64,000 nt of DNA, taken from positions 124,001 to 188,000 of the forward strand of contig NC_011126.1 of assembly GCF_000020785.1 (NCBI RefSeq), written 5' to 3'. The stretch's first letter is position 1. The number at the start of each line of letters is the position of its first letter. Under the pieces are notes generated by a model. That model was not told the DNA's origin. It saw only the letters and a list, made by a program, of their open reading frames with translations, and ran no database searches. Shown one piece after another: positions 1-9,499 of the stretch. Source of the DNA: Hydrogenobaculum sp. Y04AAS1. Lineage in GTDB: Bacteria; Aquificota; Aquificia; Aquificales; Aquificaceae. The position numbers and the translations under genes were made by a program.

Positions 1-400
1 AATCAAAGGTTTCCACACCATAAGCTCCTGCATTCATAGCTATTGCCCCGCCAGTGCTTGCTGGAAAACCTATCAACTTGTAAAACTCTTCTATGTTGTT
101 TTCAATAGATAGTTTTATTAAGTCTTTCAAAGGTACTCCTGCAGAGGCTTTTACCAAAATACCTTCTTTTGTTTCTGAGATTTTAATATCGTAAAAATGT
201 TTTGTATTTATTAATATTCCGTTGAAATCCCCAAATATGGTGTTTGAACCTTTCCCAAGTATGTAGAGTTTATCGTTTTTGTGCTTTTTATATATATTTA
301 GGAACTCCTTTTCGTTTTCTGGAAAAAACATATATGAACCTATACCGCCTACTTTTATCGTTGTAAAGTCTTTTAAGTCCGCATTTTTGTTTATTATCAT
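1..400 (-). CDS. murB: UDP-N-acetylenolpyruvoylglucosamine reductase (MurB), N-terminal part, cut by the window edge
   Basis: This is the N-terminal 133 codons of a minus-strand gene that continues past position 1. It begins with ATG at 398-400. The protein has the FAD-binding features of MurB: an early TTIKVGG-like segment, ILGKGSN, and the diagnostic IGFPASTGGAIAMNAGAYG stretch near the window edge. MurB reduces UDP-GlcNAc-enolpyruvate to UDP-MurNAc in cytoplasmic peptidoglycan synthesis. It is divergent from the signalling gene that starts at 472. The family match is seen directly; the missing C-terminus is only inferred. Confidence 0.9.
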   Translation of the reverse strand, partial: MIINKNADLKDFTTIKVGGIGSYMFFPENEKEFLNIYKKHKNDKLYILGKGSNTIFGDFNGILINTKHFYDIKISETKEGILVKASAGVPLKDLIKLSIENNIEEFYKLIGFPASTGGAIAMNAGAYGVETFD

Positions 401-433
401 CAATTTATTTTATCATAACGTATATAAATTTGC

Positions 434-439
434 TATAAT
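434..439 (+). promoter_or_regulatory. Putative -10 box before the GAF-PAS-GGDEF-EAL gene
   Basis: A perfect TATAAT lies 33 bp before the ATG at 472. A GGAAGGTG Shine-Dalgarno stretch (462-469) sits just before the start. No good -35 box is visible 16-18 bp upstream, so the call rests on the -10 alone. Confidence 0.35.
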
Positions 440-1480
440 ACATATAAAAATAACTTTACGTGGAAGGTGAAATGGAAAATAAAATTGTAAAGTTGTATAG
501 GTTGATGAGGGCTATAAACCAGGAGATTGTTAGAAGCGTAAATGCTTCAACACCTTACGATGAAGCTTCATTTTTTGAGCATCTTTGCAATATAGTAGTA
601 GAGCATTTTGTAAAGTTTGCCTTTATAGGTTTTTATATAAAAAGCATAAATAAAATAGTACCGGTTTATTACTCTAAAAAATCAGCCGCTGATAATATAT
701 ATATAGATTATCTTAAATTTTTGGAAATTTCTCTTGATGAGTCAGATATAAGCTCAAAAGGACCTGCCGCCACATGTTTTAAAACAAATAGCGTTATCAT
801 AATAGAGGATATAGAAAAAGATCCAAGAATGATACCTTGGAAAGAAGAAGCTTTAAAAAGAGGATTTCGCTCAAGCGCTACTTTGCCTGTAAGAAAAAAC
901 GGTGATGTCGTAGGTGTGTTTGGGATGTATGCGGACGAGATAGAGTTTTTTCAAGAAGAAGAAAGGAGCTTGTTAGAGGAATTAGCTATTGATATAGAGA
1001 TGACTCTTAACGCTATAAAAACACACTGGCTTTTTCAGGCTGTAGAATCGGGGCTTTCTTCTTATATGGAATTATTTATCATGACAGACAACGACGGTAA
1101 CATATTGTATGTAGGCGATAAAACGTTGAAAGTTTTTGGATACAACAAGGGTGAGCTTTTAGGTAAAAAAGTTGATATTTTATTTAATTATTTATTTAAT
1201 TATAAAGATTTATTAGAGGCTATATCCCAAGCTAAAGAGTATAGTAGTATAGTGCTTTTTAGAACAAAACAAAACAAAAATGTTTATGTAGATCTGGCTG
1301 TTGTACCGATAGCCAACGAGAATTTTATATTTATAGGCAAAGATGTATCAAAAGAGAAGAGCTTAGAAGAGCAAATGCATTTTCTTTTAAATCAAGACCC
1401 TGTTACCGGTTTATTCTCTTACTCATTTTTGATAGCAGAACTTGATATGCATGTAAGAAGAGCATTGGAAACGAGCGAAT

Positions 1481-1489
1481 GGGGGGGGG
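1481..1489 (+). repeat. Poly-G tract (nine G) at a frameshift
   Basis: Nine consecutive G lie inside the signalling gene. With nine G the frame ends at 1518. With ten (or seven) G the reading frame joins the downstream GGDEF frame, giving EWGGGEPSAVVPEM and then the conserved domain. Homopolymer G tracts of this length in surface or signalling genes are classic slippage sites. A sequencing length error is the alternative. Confidence 0.75.
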
Positions 1490-2364
1490 TGAGCCGTCTG
1501 CCGTGGTTCCCGAGATGAATGCTATAAACACTGGTAAAGCTAATTACAATAGGCTTGGGGCTTTCATACTGGCGGATATCTATAGATTTACTTATATAAA
1601 CGACGTATATGGTTTTGATATAGGCGATGAGCTTTTGAAAGCTGTGGGCAGGAGGCTAAGAGATATATTTAGGCCAACAGATATAATAGGTAGGGTTAGT
1701 TCTGATACGTTCGGTATAATTTTGACAGATTTAAAGGACAAGGAAGATGTAATAATACTTTTGGATAGATTAAGAAAAGCTTTTGAGCAACCTTTCAACA
1801 TAAATGGCAATGTCATAAGTGTAGCTATGCAAATGGGTATAGCTATTTTCCCAGACAATGGAAAGTCTGCCAAAGAGGTGTATAAAAATGCTGACATATC
1901 TTTGGCTAAAGCTAAAAAAAATACAGAGTGGAGTTATGTGTTTTTCAGCGATGATTTAAACTCAAAGGCTTCCCAGTTTTTACTTTACAAAACACATCTT
2001 GAGAAAGCTTTTGAGAAAGAAGAGTTTGTGATATACTATCAGCCTTATTTTGATATCAACACTCTTTGTATTGCTGGATTTGACGCTTACAAGATGGAAT
2101 TCTGAAGAACTCGGCTTTATTTCGCCCATGCATTTCATACCTATGCTTGAAGAGTCTGGTCTTATATCAAAATTAGAAACTTGGCTTATAAACCAAGTAT
2201 GTAAGGACTTAGAATATCTATATAGCATAAAGCTTTCTGCAAGTGTACCAATGAACCGTGGTAGACTTGTGCCAATATCTATCAATATATCACCTATTTC
2301 TTTTAAAAATGAAGATGTATATGAAAAAGTTGTAAGCATTGTTTCAAGATATAAAAATGCAGAT

Positions 2365-2540
2365 AGAGCGCAATCAGCGCATTTCAACTCTGAGGAACAG
2401 ACACAGACACCCAAGAGCTCAGAGAACGGCTTAAAGCACACTAGAGCGGCAAAGACGCATTTCGGGGCTAATGAACAGGACAAGTCTGCCACGGTCTCAA
2501 AGGCACTCAATAGCTCTGAGAACGGCTTACAGCACACTTT
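2365..2540 (+). repeat. Tandem pair of palindromic repeat units (A1 2365-2442, A2 2443-2540) inside the EAL coding region
   Basis: Two adjacent units share the layout AGAGCG, short hairpin, CGCATTTC, GAACAG, then GCTC-TGAG/CAGA-AACGGCTT and AGCACACT. The 98-bp unit A2 also contains the core ACAAGTCTGCCACGGTCTC; the 78-bp A1 is shorter in the middle. The same unit recurs at 27441-27521 and 51574-51670. The reading frame stays open through both copies and adds about 57 residues between the alpha/beta segment and IEITES of the EAL domain, where relatives have only a few residues. Confidence 0.8.
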
Positions 2541-2966
2541 ATTGGGCTATATAAATATAGAAATTACCGAGAGTTTATTTTTAGAAAATTTTGATAAAGC
2601 ATTATCTACGCTTGAAAAGCTTAAGAGTTCTGGTTTTAAGATATCTATTGATGATTTTGGAACTGGTTATAGTTCTTTTTCCTATCTTAAAGATTTACCA
2701 ATAGATTATCTTAAAATAGACATATCTTTTGTAAGGCATATATTGGACGATAAAAAATCAAGATCCATCACGAAAACTATAATAGAACTAGCCCACAATC
2801 TTGAGATGAAGACCATAGCAGAAGGCGTAGAAACAAAAGAACAATTTGAGTTGCTAAAGTCTTTAGGATGTGATTTCATTCAAGGTTTTTGGTTAGCAAA
2901 ACCAATGCCGATAAGTGAGTTAGTAGATTTTGTTGAAAGCTGGGAACATAAAAAATTAAATTATTA

Positions 2967-2995
2967 TTGATAAAGTTTTAGGTTTTTGATATAAT
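2967..2995 (+). promoter_or_regulatory. Promoter of tRNA-Arg
   Basis: TTGATA (2967-2972) and TATAAT (2990-2995) are separated by 17 bp. The -10 box lies 14 bp before the tRNA. The -35 box overlaps the stop codon of the preceding signalling gene. Confidence 0.7.
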
Positions 2996-3009
2996 ATATA
3001 AATTTAGAA

Positions 3010-3083
3010 GGGTCCGTAGCTCAGTTGGATAGAGCAAGGGATTTCTAATCCCTAGGCCGGGGGTTCGACTCCCTCCGGACCCG
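3010..3083 (+). tRNA. tRNA-Arg (anticodon TCT)
   Basis: A full cloverleaf can be drawn. The acceptor GGGTCCG pairs with CGGACCC and the discriminator is G. The anticodon stem AGGGA/TCCCT encloses TTTCTAA, giving anticodon TCT (reads AGA/AGG). The T-arm has GGTTCGA. CCA is not encoded. It stands alone just upstream of rpsO. Confidence 0.95.
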
Positions 3084-3112
3084 TTCTGATAAACATTAAT
3101 TGGAGGTTAGAT

Positions 3113-3388
3113 ATGCCTATTTTAAAAGAGAGAAAATGGGAACTTATAAGAAGTTTTCAACATCACGACAAAGATACTGGCTCACCAGAAGTGCAGATAG
3201 CCATATTAACAGAGCGTATAAATAAACTTACAGAACACATGAAGCAAAATAAAAAGGATTTGCATTCAAGGCGTGGGCTTATAGCCATGGTAAACAAAAG
3301 AAAAGCGTTACTTGATTACCTCAAAAGAAAAAATTATCAGAAGTACCTTGAAGTATCCGAAAAGCTTAACTTGAGAGTGAAGAATTGA
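3113..3388 (+). CDS. rpsO: 30S ribosomal protein S15
   Basis: The 91-residue product matches S15 in length and sequence: the [16 protein letters not shown] segment, the [18 protein letters not shown] block and the [11 protein letters not shown] helix. S15 binds 16S rRNA early in assembly of the small-subunit platform. The start ATG has a TTGGAGGTT Shine-Dalgarno sequence 5-8 bp upstream. The gene is directly followed by pnp, the common bacterial rpsO-pnp order in which both genes are cotranscribed. Nothing unusual is seen. Confidence 0.97.
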   Translation: MPILKERKWELIRSFQHHDKDTGSPEVQIAILTERINKLTEHMKQNKKDLHSRRGLIAMVNKRKALLDYLKRKNYQKYLEVSEKLNLRVKN

Positions 3389-3390
3389 GT

Positions 3391-5502
3391 ATGATTGTAA
3401 AAGCTGAAATTGGAAATCAAGACCCTATATATATAGAAGCAAACAAGTATGCCCATCAAGCTGATAGCAGCATTCTTATATCTCAAGGTGGTACAAAGGT
3501 ATTGGTTACTGTATGTGTATCAGAAGAGCCTCTATGTGGCATAGATTTTGCACCTTTATCAGTAGATTACAGAGAGCGCTCTTTTGCTTGGGGTAAAATA
3601 CCAGGAGGGTTTATAAAAAGAGAGGGAAAACCTACAGATAGAGAAGTGCTTATCTCAAGGGTGATAGATAGACCTCTTAGACCTCTCATGCCCAAAGGAT
3701 TTTTAAATGAGGTGGTGGTTACTTGTCTAACGCTTTCAGCCGATGACAAATACGATCCTGACGTGTTAGCCATCACAGGTGCTTCTGCTGCGCTCGTTTC
3801 TTCCTCTGTGCCTTTTGAAGGGCCTATAGCTGGCATGAGGGTTTGCAGAGTAAACGGAGAATTTATAATAAACCCCACCTATGAACAGCGCAAAAACAGC
3901 GATATGGATATCGTTATGGCTCTTTCAAAAGATGCGATAGTGATGGTGGAAGGCGGGGCAAAAGAAGTAGAAGAAAGTGTTCTTTTGGATGCTTTATTTT
4001 TTGGACTTGAAAAAGGACAAACCCTTATAAAGGCCCAAGAAGAGCTTGTGGATTCTTTAAAACCAGAGAAAAAACCCATAGGTCACATCGGTTTATCAGA
4101 TGATATGGCGAATAAGCTAAAAGAAATTGCTTCTTCAAAGATTTTAGAAGCTTTTAGTATAGAAGATAAAAAAGAAAGATCTAAAGCTTTAAAAGATGTT
4201 TATGCTCAAGCAATGCAAAAATTGGGGATATCAAAAGAACAAGAGTTTGACTTTTTAGTATCTTTTAAAGATTTAGAAAGCCAACTTATGAGGGAGCAAA
4301 TCCTAAAATATAAAAAGCGCATAGATGGTAGAAAGGAAACAGATATAAGGCCAATTACCATAGAAATGCATCCACTCGAAAGACCACATGGGTCTGCTGT
4401 TTTCACTAGAGGTCAAACTCAAGCTTTAGCTACAGTGACTTTGGCACCAAAAGATGAAGCTCAGCTTGTGGAAACAATATTTGAAGGTGAGACTTTTAAA
4501 AGATTTATGCTTCATTACAACTTCCCACCTTTTAGCACAGGTGAAGCGAGGCCTTGGGGTCCTCCAAGAAGAAGGGAGATAGGCCACGGTGCTTTGGCGG
4601 AAAGAGCTTTAGAGCCTCTTTTAGCGAAAGAAGAGGATTTCCCTTACATTATAAGAGTAGTTTCAGATATTTTAGAATCAAACGGCTCAAGCTCTATGGC
4701 TACAGTGTGCGCAGGTTCTTTGGCACTTTTTGATGCTGGTGTACCCATGAAAAAGCATGTAGCCGGCATAGCTATGGGTCTTATAAAAGATGGCGATAAC
4801 TTTGTCATACTTACCGATATACTTGGAGATGAAGACCATCTTGGAGATATGGATTTCAAGGTAGCTGGTACAAGGGATGGAGTAACAAGCGTTCAAATGG
4901 ATATAAAAATAAAAGGTCTTAGCAAAGATATAATGATAAAAGCTTTAAACCAAGCCAAAGAAGCAAGGATGTTTATATTGGATAAACTTTATGAAGCTAT
5001 ACCAGAACCAAACAAAGAAGTATCTAAATATGCTCCAAAAGCTCAAGTGATGAAAATTCCAGAGGACAAAGTGGGTCTTGTAATAGGCCCTGCTGGAAAG
5101 AATATAAAGTATATAAAAGAGCAATTTGGTGCAAGTGTATGGATAGATGGTGCTAACGCTTATATAAATGCACCTACTATAGAAGCCGTAAATAAGGCGG
5201 CAGATTTTATAAACTCTTTAATTCAAGAGGTAGAGGTAGGTGGCGTATATGAAGGCAAAGTAATAAGGGTAGAAAACTATGGTTTGTTTGTAGAAGTACT
5301 ACCTGGCAAAGTAGGATTGCTACATGCGTCTGCTATGACTGAAAAGCCTACTATAAACGTTGGTGATACTATAAAAGTAAAAGTTATGGCTATAGACGAA
5401 CAAAATAGGTTAAACCTCTGTAGTCCAGACTATCAAAAGCCAGAAAACCAAGAAAGACCACGAAAAGAACAACTTAATAGGAAACCCCATCACAGAAAAT
5501 AG
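3391..5502 (+). CDS. pnp: Polyribonucleotide nucleotidyltransferase (PNPase)
   Basis: The product is about 703 residues, normal for PNPase. It has two RNase PH folds (roughly residues 1-220 and 300-540) joined by an all-alpha linker, then KH (KVGLVIGPAGKNIKYI, about 555-610) and S1 (about 620-690) RNA-binding domains. The second RNase PH core carries FNFPPFSTGE-like and SSMATVCAGSLALFDAG motifs used for phosphorolysis. PNPase degrades RNA from the 3' end with phosphate and works in mRNA turnover. The ATG at 3391 is preferred; a TTG at 3385 overlapping the rpsO stop is the alternative. dut follows after 3 bp. Confidence 0.97.
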   Translation: MIVKAEIGNQDPIYIEANKYAHQADSSILISQGGTKVLVTVCVSEEPLCGIDFAPLSVDYRERSFAWGKIPGGFIKREGKPTDREVLISRVIDRPLRPLMPKGFLNEVVVTCLTLSADDKYDPDVLAITGASAALVSSSVPFEGPIAGMRVCRVNGEFIINPTYEQRKNSDMDIVMALSKDAIVMVEGGAKEVEESVLLDALFFGLEKGQTLIKAQEELVDSLKPEKKPIGHIGLSDDMANKLKEIASSKILEAFSIEDKKERSKALKDVYAQAMQKLGISKEQEFDFLVSFKDLESQLMREQILKYKKRIDGRKETDIRPITIEMHPLERPHGSAVFTRGQTQALATVTLAPKDEAQLVETIFEGETFKRFMLHYNFPPFSTGEARPWGPPRRREIGHGALAERALEPLLAKEEDFPYIIRVVSDILESNGSSSMATVCAGSLALFDAGVPMKKHVAGIAMGLIKDGDNFVILTDILGDEDHLGDMDFKVAGTRDGVTSVQMDIKIKGLSKDIMIKALNQAKEARMFILDKLYEAIPEPNKEVSKYAPKAQVMKIPEDKVGLVIGPAGKNIKYIKEQFGASVWIDGANAYINAPTIEAVNKAADFINSLIQEVEVGGVYEGKVIRVENYGLFVEVLPGKVGLLHASAMTEKPTINVGDTIKVKVMAIDEQNRLNLCSPDYQKPENQERPRKEQLNRKPHHRK

Positions 5503-5505
5503 TTT

Positions 5506-5940
5506 ATGAAGCTTTTAGTAAAAAAACTAAGAGAAGATGCTGCACTTCCTTTTTATGCTACCTCTGGTGCTTCTGGACTCGATCTTTTTTGCGTTGATGA
5601 TGTAGTAGTGATAAGACCTTTTGAAAGAGTGTTGGTGTCTACTGGAATAGCCATAGAGCTTCCAGAAGGCTATGAAGCTCAAATAAGACCAAGAAGCGGA
5701 TTGGCTCTTAAAAAGGGTGTAACTGTGTTAAACAGCCCAGGTACTATAGACCATGACTATAGAGGTGAAATAAAAGTCATACTTATAAATTTATCGGACA
5801 AGGAAGTAATTATTGAAAAAGGTGAAAGGATAGCTCAGATGGTTATAGTTCCTGTTTTAAAGGTAGAAGTTGTAGAGGCCAAAGAACTCTCTAATACACA
5901 AAGACAAGATGGTGGTTTTGGTTCCACAGGTATGAAATGA
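5506..5940 (+). CDS. dut: Deoxyuridine 5'-triphosphate nucleotidohydrolase (dUTPase)
   Basis: This 144-residue protein is a trimeric-type dUTPase, which hydrolyses dUTP to dUMP and pyrophosphate. All five family motifs are visible: ASGLDL (I), RPRSGLA (II), GTIDHDYRGE (III), GERIAQMVI (IV) and the C-terminal RQDGGFGSTG (V) that closes over the active site. It sits 3 bp after pnp and its stop overlaps the trpD start by 4 bp (ATGA), so the genes are probably cotranscribed. Confidence 0.97.
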   Translation: MKLLVKKLREDAALPFYATSGASGLDLFCVDDVVVIRPFERVLVSTGIAIELPEGYEAQIRPRSGLALKKGVTVLNSPGTIDHDYRGEIKVILINLSDKEVIIEKGERIAQMVIVPVLKVEVVEAKELSNTQRQDGGFGSTGMK

Positions 5941-6950
5941 TAGATGTTCTTTCTAAATTATCGATAAAGGAAAATCTAACAAAAGAAGATATAAGACAAA
6001 TGTTAGAATCCATTGCTTCAAACGAAGCCACAGAAGCTCAAATGGGCGCTTTCATAATGGGGATGAGATTAAAGGGAGAAACAATAGAAGAGATAACAGA
6101 GATAGCAAAGTTTTTTAGAGAAAAAGCTTTAAAAGTCCCAGTAAACAATCAAGAAGAACTTTTAGATACTTGTGGGACTGGCGGAGATGGAAAATCCACC
6201 TTCAACATATCAACGGCTAGTGCATTTGTTATAGCTGGTGCTGGTTTTAAAGTGGCAAAACATGGCAACAAATCCGTATCTTCAAAGTGTGGAAGTGCTG
6301 ATATATTAGAACGTCTTGGTGTAAACATAAGTATGTCGCCAAATCATATAGCAAGATGTATAGAAGAAGTTGGTATTGGATTTATCTATGCACCTTTTCA
6401 TCATGGTGTTATGAAAAACATAGCAAAGCCACGAAAAGAACTTGGAATAAAATCTGTTTTCAACCTTGTAGGACCTCTTTCAAATCCCGCTGGTGCTAAA
6501 AGGCAGATAATGGGTGTTTACGATATATATTTGGTGGAGAAAATAGCTTACGTGTTAAAGGAGCTAGGTAACATAAAATCTTTTGTGTTTAGTAGTTATG
6601 ATGGTATGGATGAGGTTTCTATAAGCTCCAAAACGCTTGTGGCAAAACAAACAAAAGACGATGTTGACATGTTTGAATTTGATCCTACAGAGTATGGATT
6701 TTCTTTTCAAAATATAGAAGATATCCAAGCCAAAGATATAGAAGAAAGCTTAAATTTATTTAATATGGCTTTAAGCGGTAAGCCGTCGGCTGCTCTTGAT
6801 GTAGTGCTTATAAATGCTAGTTTTGGTATTATGGCTTTTAGCGATATAGCTTTTAAAGAAGCTTTGGAAATAGCAAAAGATAGTGTGTTTTCTAAAAAAG
6901 CTTTAAATAAGCTACAAAGTTTGATAGAATGTTCAAATTATACTGAATGA
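5937..6950 (+). CDS. trpD: Anthranilate phosphoribosyltransferase
   Basis: The 337-residue protein matches TrpD, which transfers phosphoribose from PRPP to anthranilate in tryptophan synthesis. The PRPP-binding glycine loop CGTGGDGKSTFNISTA (about residues 78-93), the KHGNKSVSSKCGSADILE segment and the KPRKELGIKSVFNLVGPLSNP anthranilate-site region are all present. It overlaps dut by 4 bp and mqnA by 4 bp. No other trp gene is in the window, so tryptophan genes are dispersed in this genome. Confidence 0.96.
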   Translation: MIDVLSKLSIKENLTKEDIRQMLESIASNEATEAQMGAFIMGMRLKGETIEEITEIAKFFREKALKVPVNNQEELLDTCGTGGDGKSTFNISTASAFVIAGAGFKVAKHGNKSVSSKCGSADILERLGVNISMSPNHIARCIEEVGIGFIYAPFHHGVMKNIAKPRKELGIKSVFNLVGPLSNPAGAKRQIMGVYDIYLVEKIAYVLKELGNIKSFVFSSYDGMDEVSISSKTLVAKQTKDDVDMFEFDPTEYGFSFQNIEDIQAKDIEESLNLFNMALSGKPSAALDVVLINASFGIMAFSDIAFKEALEIAKDSVFSKKALNKLQSLIECSNYTE

Positions 6951-7684
6951 TAAAAGTAGGTAAAGTATCTTATTTAAATACGCTTCCCATGTTTTACAAT
7001 CTTTTAAATTATGAAATAATAGAAGGACACCCTTCAGAGCTTTTTAAAATGCTTGAAGAAGATAAAATAGACATAGGCATATTATCATCTGCCGTATATT
7101 TAAAAGATAAAGATAAGTACACATACCTTGATGGCGTTTCCATATCTGGCAAGAAAATGGTATGTTCTGTTTTGCTTTTTTTGAAAGAAGATTATGTAAA
7201 AAATGTTTATCTTACCAAAGATTCTGTTACTTCAAGGATACTGACAAGATGGTATGTAGAGGAAATTTTAAAATTAAAACCAAACTATGTAGATGACGAA
7301 GAAAAAGCGGATACAATTCTTTATATAGGTGATAAAGCTATAAAAGAATATTGTTCTAACGCTTATAAAAAAATTGTAGATTTAGGTGAAGAATGGTTTA
7401 AAAGATATGGTGTTGGTTTTGTTTTTGCGCTTTTTACATACAAGAAAAGATCTGTAAAATCCTTTGATAAGTTGAAAGAGGATGTGATAAATTCTATAAA
7501 CTTTTTTTATGAAAAACTAAAGAACAATTCTTTAGAGAATGAGATATTTAAAAAATACGATTTTGTGGATATAGACTTTTTTAGAAAGTATTTTCTTGAA
7601 TGCCTTGATTTAGGACTAAGAGAAGGCCACAAACGCTCACTGGAAATATTTGAAGGTTTTGTGAAGCGCTTTGGCCTTACTTAA
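6947..7684 (+). CDS. mqnA: Chorismate dehydratase (MqnA), futalosine menaquinone pathway
   Basis: The 245-residue protein has the periplasmic-binding-protein-like fold of MqnA/MqnD enzymes. It opens with [15 protein letters not shown], followed by the P-S-E-L and [10 protein letters not shown] segments typical of MqnA. The enzyme dehydrates chorismate to 3-enolpyruvylbenzoate, the first step of the futalosine route to menaquinone. It is slightly shorter than many homologues (about 270-290 residues) but looks intact. It ends convergently with clpX; the two stop codons share the palindrome TTAA at 7681-7684. Confidence 0.88.
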   Translation: MIKVGKVSYLNTLPMFYNLLNYEIIEGHPSELFKMLEEDKIDIGILSSAVYLKDKDKYTYLDGVSISGKKMVCSVLLFLKEDYVKNVYLTKDSVTSRILTRWYVEEILKLKPNYVDDEEKADTILYIGDKAIKEYCSNAYKKIVDLGEEWFKRYGVGFVFALFTYKKRSVKSFDKLKEDVINSINFFYEKLKNNSLENEIFKKYDFVDIDFFRKYFLECLDLGLREGHKRSLEIFEGFVKRFGLT

Positions 7685-8880
7685 CCAGCTTTTTTATACA
7701 TATAAACTGGTTTTTTGTTCTCATCTATAACTATCTTTTCTACGTTTACTAAAGACGGTGCTTCATACATAATGTCAGTCATGATTTTTTCTACTATAGC
7801 CCTTAGCCCTCTTGCACCGGTCTTTCTTTTTATGGCCTCTTTTGCAATTTCTCTTAAAGCACCCTCAGTAAACTCTAATCCTATACCTTCCATTCTTAAA
7901 AGCTCTTTATACTGTTTAATAACAGCATTTTTAGGTTCAGTTAGTATTCTTATCAAATCTTCTTCTGTTAGTTCATTTAAAACACTTATAACCGGTAGTC
8001 TTCCTACAAACTCAGGTATAAGCCCAAAGTTGATAAGGTCGTCGGGTTCTACCTGTGATAGTATATTGCCTTCTTCTTTGTATTTTGAAATTTCTGTTTC
8101 AAAACCCACGGTGCTTTTACCAAGTCTTCTTTTTATTATATCTTCTAAACCTACGAAAGCTCCACCGCATATAAACAGTATGTTGGTAGTATCAAGCTGT
8201 ATGAACTCTTGGTGTGGATGTTTTCTGCCACCCTGAGGTGGTACGTTTGCTATAGTCCCTTCTATGATTTTTAAAAGAGCTTGTTGCACACCTTCGCCCG
8301 ATACATCCCTTGTGATAGAGGGGTTATGACCAGATTTCTTAGCTATTTTATCTATTTCATCTATATATATAATGCCTTTTTTAGCCTTTTCTATGTTGTA
8401 ATCACAGTTTTGTAAGAGTCTCACTAAAACGTTCTCTACGTCTTCTCCGACGTAACCTGCCTCTGTAAGGGTAGTGGCATCTGCTATAGCAAAAGGTACG
8501 TTTAAAATTTTTGCCAATGTTTTTGCCAAAAGCGTTTTGCCACTTCCGGTAGGTCCTATAAGGAGTATATTGCTCTTTTCTATATCTGTATCGGATTTTC
8601 TAAGTATTCTTTTGTAATGATTATAAACTGCCACGGATAGAATTTTTTTAGCTTCATCTTGACCTATGATAAACTCATCTAGAATTTTCTTTATCTCTTT
8701 TGGTTTTGGTATAGATCTTACTTCTTTTGTAACTTCTTCCTTATCATGTTGCTTGATTAGATCCATCGCTTTTTCTACGCATTCGCTACATATGTTCATA
8801 CCATTTGGACCCGCTATCATCAACGGTACATCTTTGGATGATTTGTTGCAAAATGAACAATATTCTTTTTTGCTAGCCAT
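7681..8880 (-). CDS. clpX: ATP-dependent Clp protease ATP-binding subunit ClpX
   Basis: The 399-residue AAA+ unfoldase begins with a four-cysteine zinc domain (CSFCNK and [10 protein letters not shown]). Walker A is GPTGSGKT, Walker B is [13 protein letters not shown], and the GYVGEDVE pore loop and GARGLR sensor-2 region are present. ClpX recognises and unfolds tagged proteins and feeds them to ClpP. It follows clpP by 1 bp, in the order tig-clpP-clpX seen in many bacteria. Confidence 0.98.
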   Translation of the reverse strand: MASKKEYCSFCNKSSKDVPLMIAGPNGMNICSECVEKAMDLIKQHDKEEVTKEVRSIPKPKEIKKILDEFIIGQDEAKKILSVAVYNHYKRILRKSDTDIEKSNILLIGPTGSGKTLLAKTLAKILNVPFAIADATTLTEAGYVGEDVENVLVRLLQNCDYNIEKAKKGIIYIDEIDKIAKKSGHNPSITRDVSGEGVQQALLKIIEGTIANVPPQGGRKHPHQEFIQLDTTNILFICGGAFVGLEDIIKRRLGKSTVGFETEISKYKEEGNILSQVEPDDLINFGLIPEFVGRLPVISVLNELTEEDLIRILTEPKNAVIKQYKELLRMEGIGLEFTEGALREIAKEAIKRKTGARGLRAIVEKIMTDIMYEAPSLVNVEKIVIDENKKPVYMYKKAG

Positions 8881-8881
8881 A

Positions 8882-9499
8882 TTAAGCCCTCTTCGTGATT
8901 ACTTTGTCTATAAGCCCATAGTTTTTGGCTTCTTCGGCAGACATAAAGTAATCTCTATCCACATCTTTTTCTATTTGTCTTAAGTTTTTACCGGTGGCGT
9001 TTGCCAATATGGTATTTAATATGTGTTTTATACGTTTTATCTCCTCAGCGTGTATAAGTATATCTGTAGCTTGACCTTGTACGCCTCCAAGTGGTTGGTG
9101 TATCATGATGCGAGCGTTTGGAAGCGCAAACCTTTTTCCTTTTGTACCAGCTGCCAAAAGCACCGCTCCCATAGAAGCTGCTTGTCCTATGCATATAGTG
9201 GTTACATCAGGCTTTATATACTGCATAGTGTCGTATATAGCAAGACCTGCTGTAACAGAACCACCAGGGGAGTTTATATACATTTGTATATCTTTTTCAG
9301 GGTCTTGGGCTTCTAAAAACAAAAGCTGGGCTACTATAAGGTTTGCCACGTGGTCATCTATAGGAAAACCAAGTATAACTATACGATCTTGTAAAAGCCT
9401 CGAATATATATCGTAGGCTCTTTCACCACGAGGTGTTTGTTCAACTACTATCGGTACAAGTTGATCTATAATCTTCTGATAATCTTTAGGGTTGCTCAA
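8882..9499 (-). CDS. clpP: ATP-dependent Clp protease proteolytic subunit ClpP
   Basis: The 205-residue serine protease has the full catalytic triad: Ser in [14 protein letters not shown], His in [12 protein letters not shown] and Asp in [13 protein letters not shown]. The best start is TTG at 9497-9499, preceded at proper spacing by AAAGGAGG on the minus strand. ClpP forms the 14-mer degradation chamber. The start overlaps the end of tig by 14 bp, so the genes are probably translationally coupled. Confidence 0.97.
   Translation of the reverse strand: MSNPKDYQKIIDQLVPIVVEQTPRGERAYDIYSRLLQDRIVILGFPIDDHVANLIVAQLLFLEAQDPEKDIQMYINSPGGSVTAGLAIYDTMQYIKPDVTTICIGQAASMGAVLLAAGTKGKRFALPNARIMIHQPLGGVQGQATDILIHAEEIKRIKHILNTILANATGKNLRQIEKDVDRDYFMSAEEAKNYGLIDKVITKRA

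Larger units (their letters stand above)
472..2970 (+). pseudogene. Frameshifted GAF-PAS-GGDEF-EAL c-di-GMP signalling protein
   Basis: Three consecutive reading frames together encode one GAF-PAS-GGDEF-EAL protein. The start is ATG 472, preceded by GGAAGGTG; an in-frame GTG at 460 is less likely. The first frame (GAF about residues 1-180, PAS about 190-300) ends at 1518 after a run of nine G at 1481-1489. The second frame carries the GGDEF domain, whose active-site motif is degenerate (RVSSDTF). It stops at 2105, where the EAL signature should read GFDAL-RW, and the third frame resumes with RWNSEELGF and keeps IEITES, DDFGTGYSS, LKIDISF, TIAEGVET and QGFWLAKP. A 2-bp loss near 2085-2095 would explain the second shift. 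The EAL domain also holds about 57 extra residues encoded by two repeat units (2365-2540). The gene is likely dead or phase-variable. An intact relative of the same architecture starts the minus strand at the right edge. Assembly errors cannot be excluded. Confidence 0.8.

Noticed and set aside
279-470. Small plus-strand open frame of 63 codons before the signalling gene
   Set aside because: It is antisense to the murB N-terminus, has no ribosome-binding site and resembles no known protein.
1980-2537. Long minus-strand open frame across the EAL gene and the repeat units
   Set aside because: It is antisense to clear EAL motifs and has no recognisable protein features; it reflects base composition.
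4588-4600. GGCCACGGTG in pnp as another repeat core
   Set aside because: It encodes the conserved PNPase segment REIGHGALAERAL and matches the core over only 7-8 bp.
9023-9416. Plus-strand open frames across clpP
   Set aside because: They are antisense shadows of a strongly conserved protease gene and have no ribosome-binding site.
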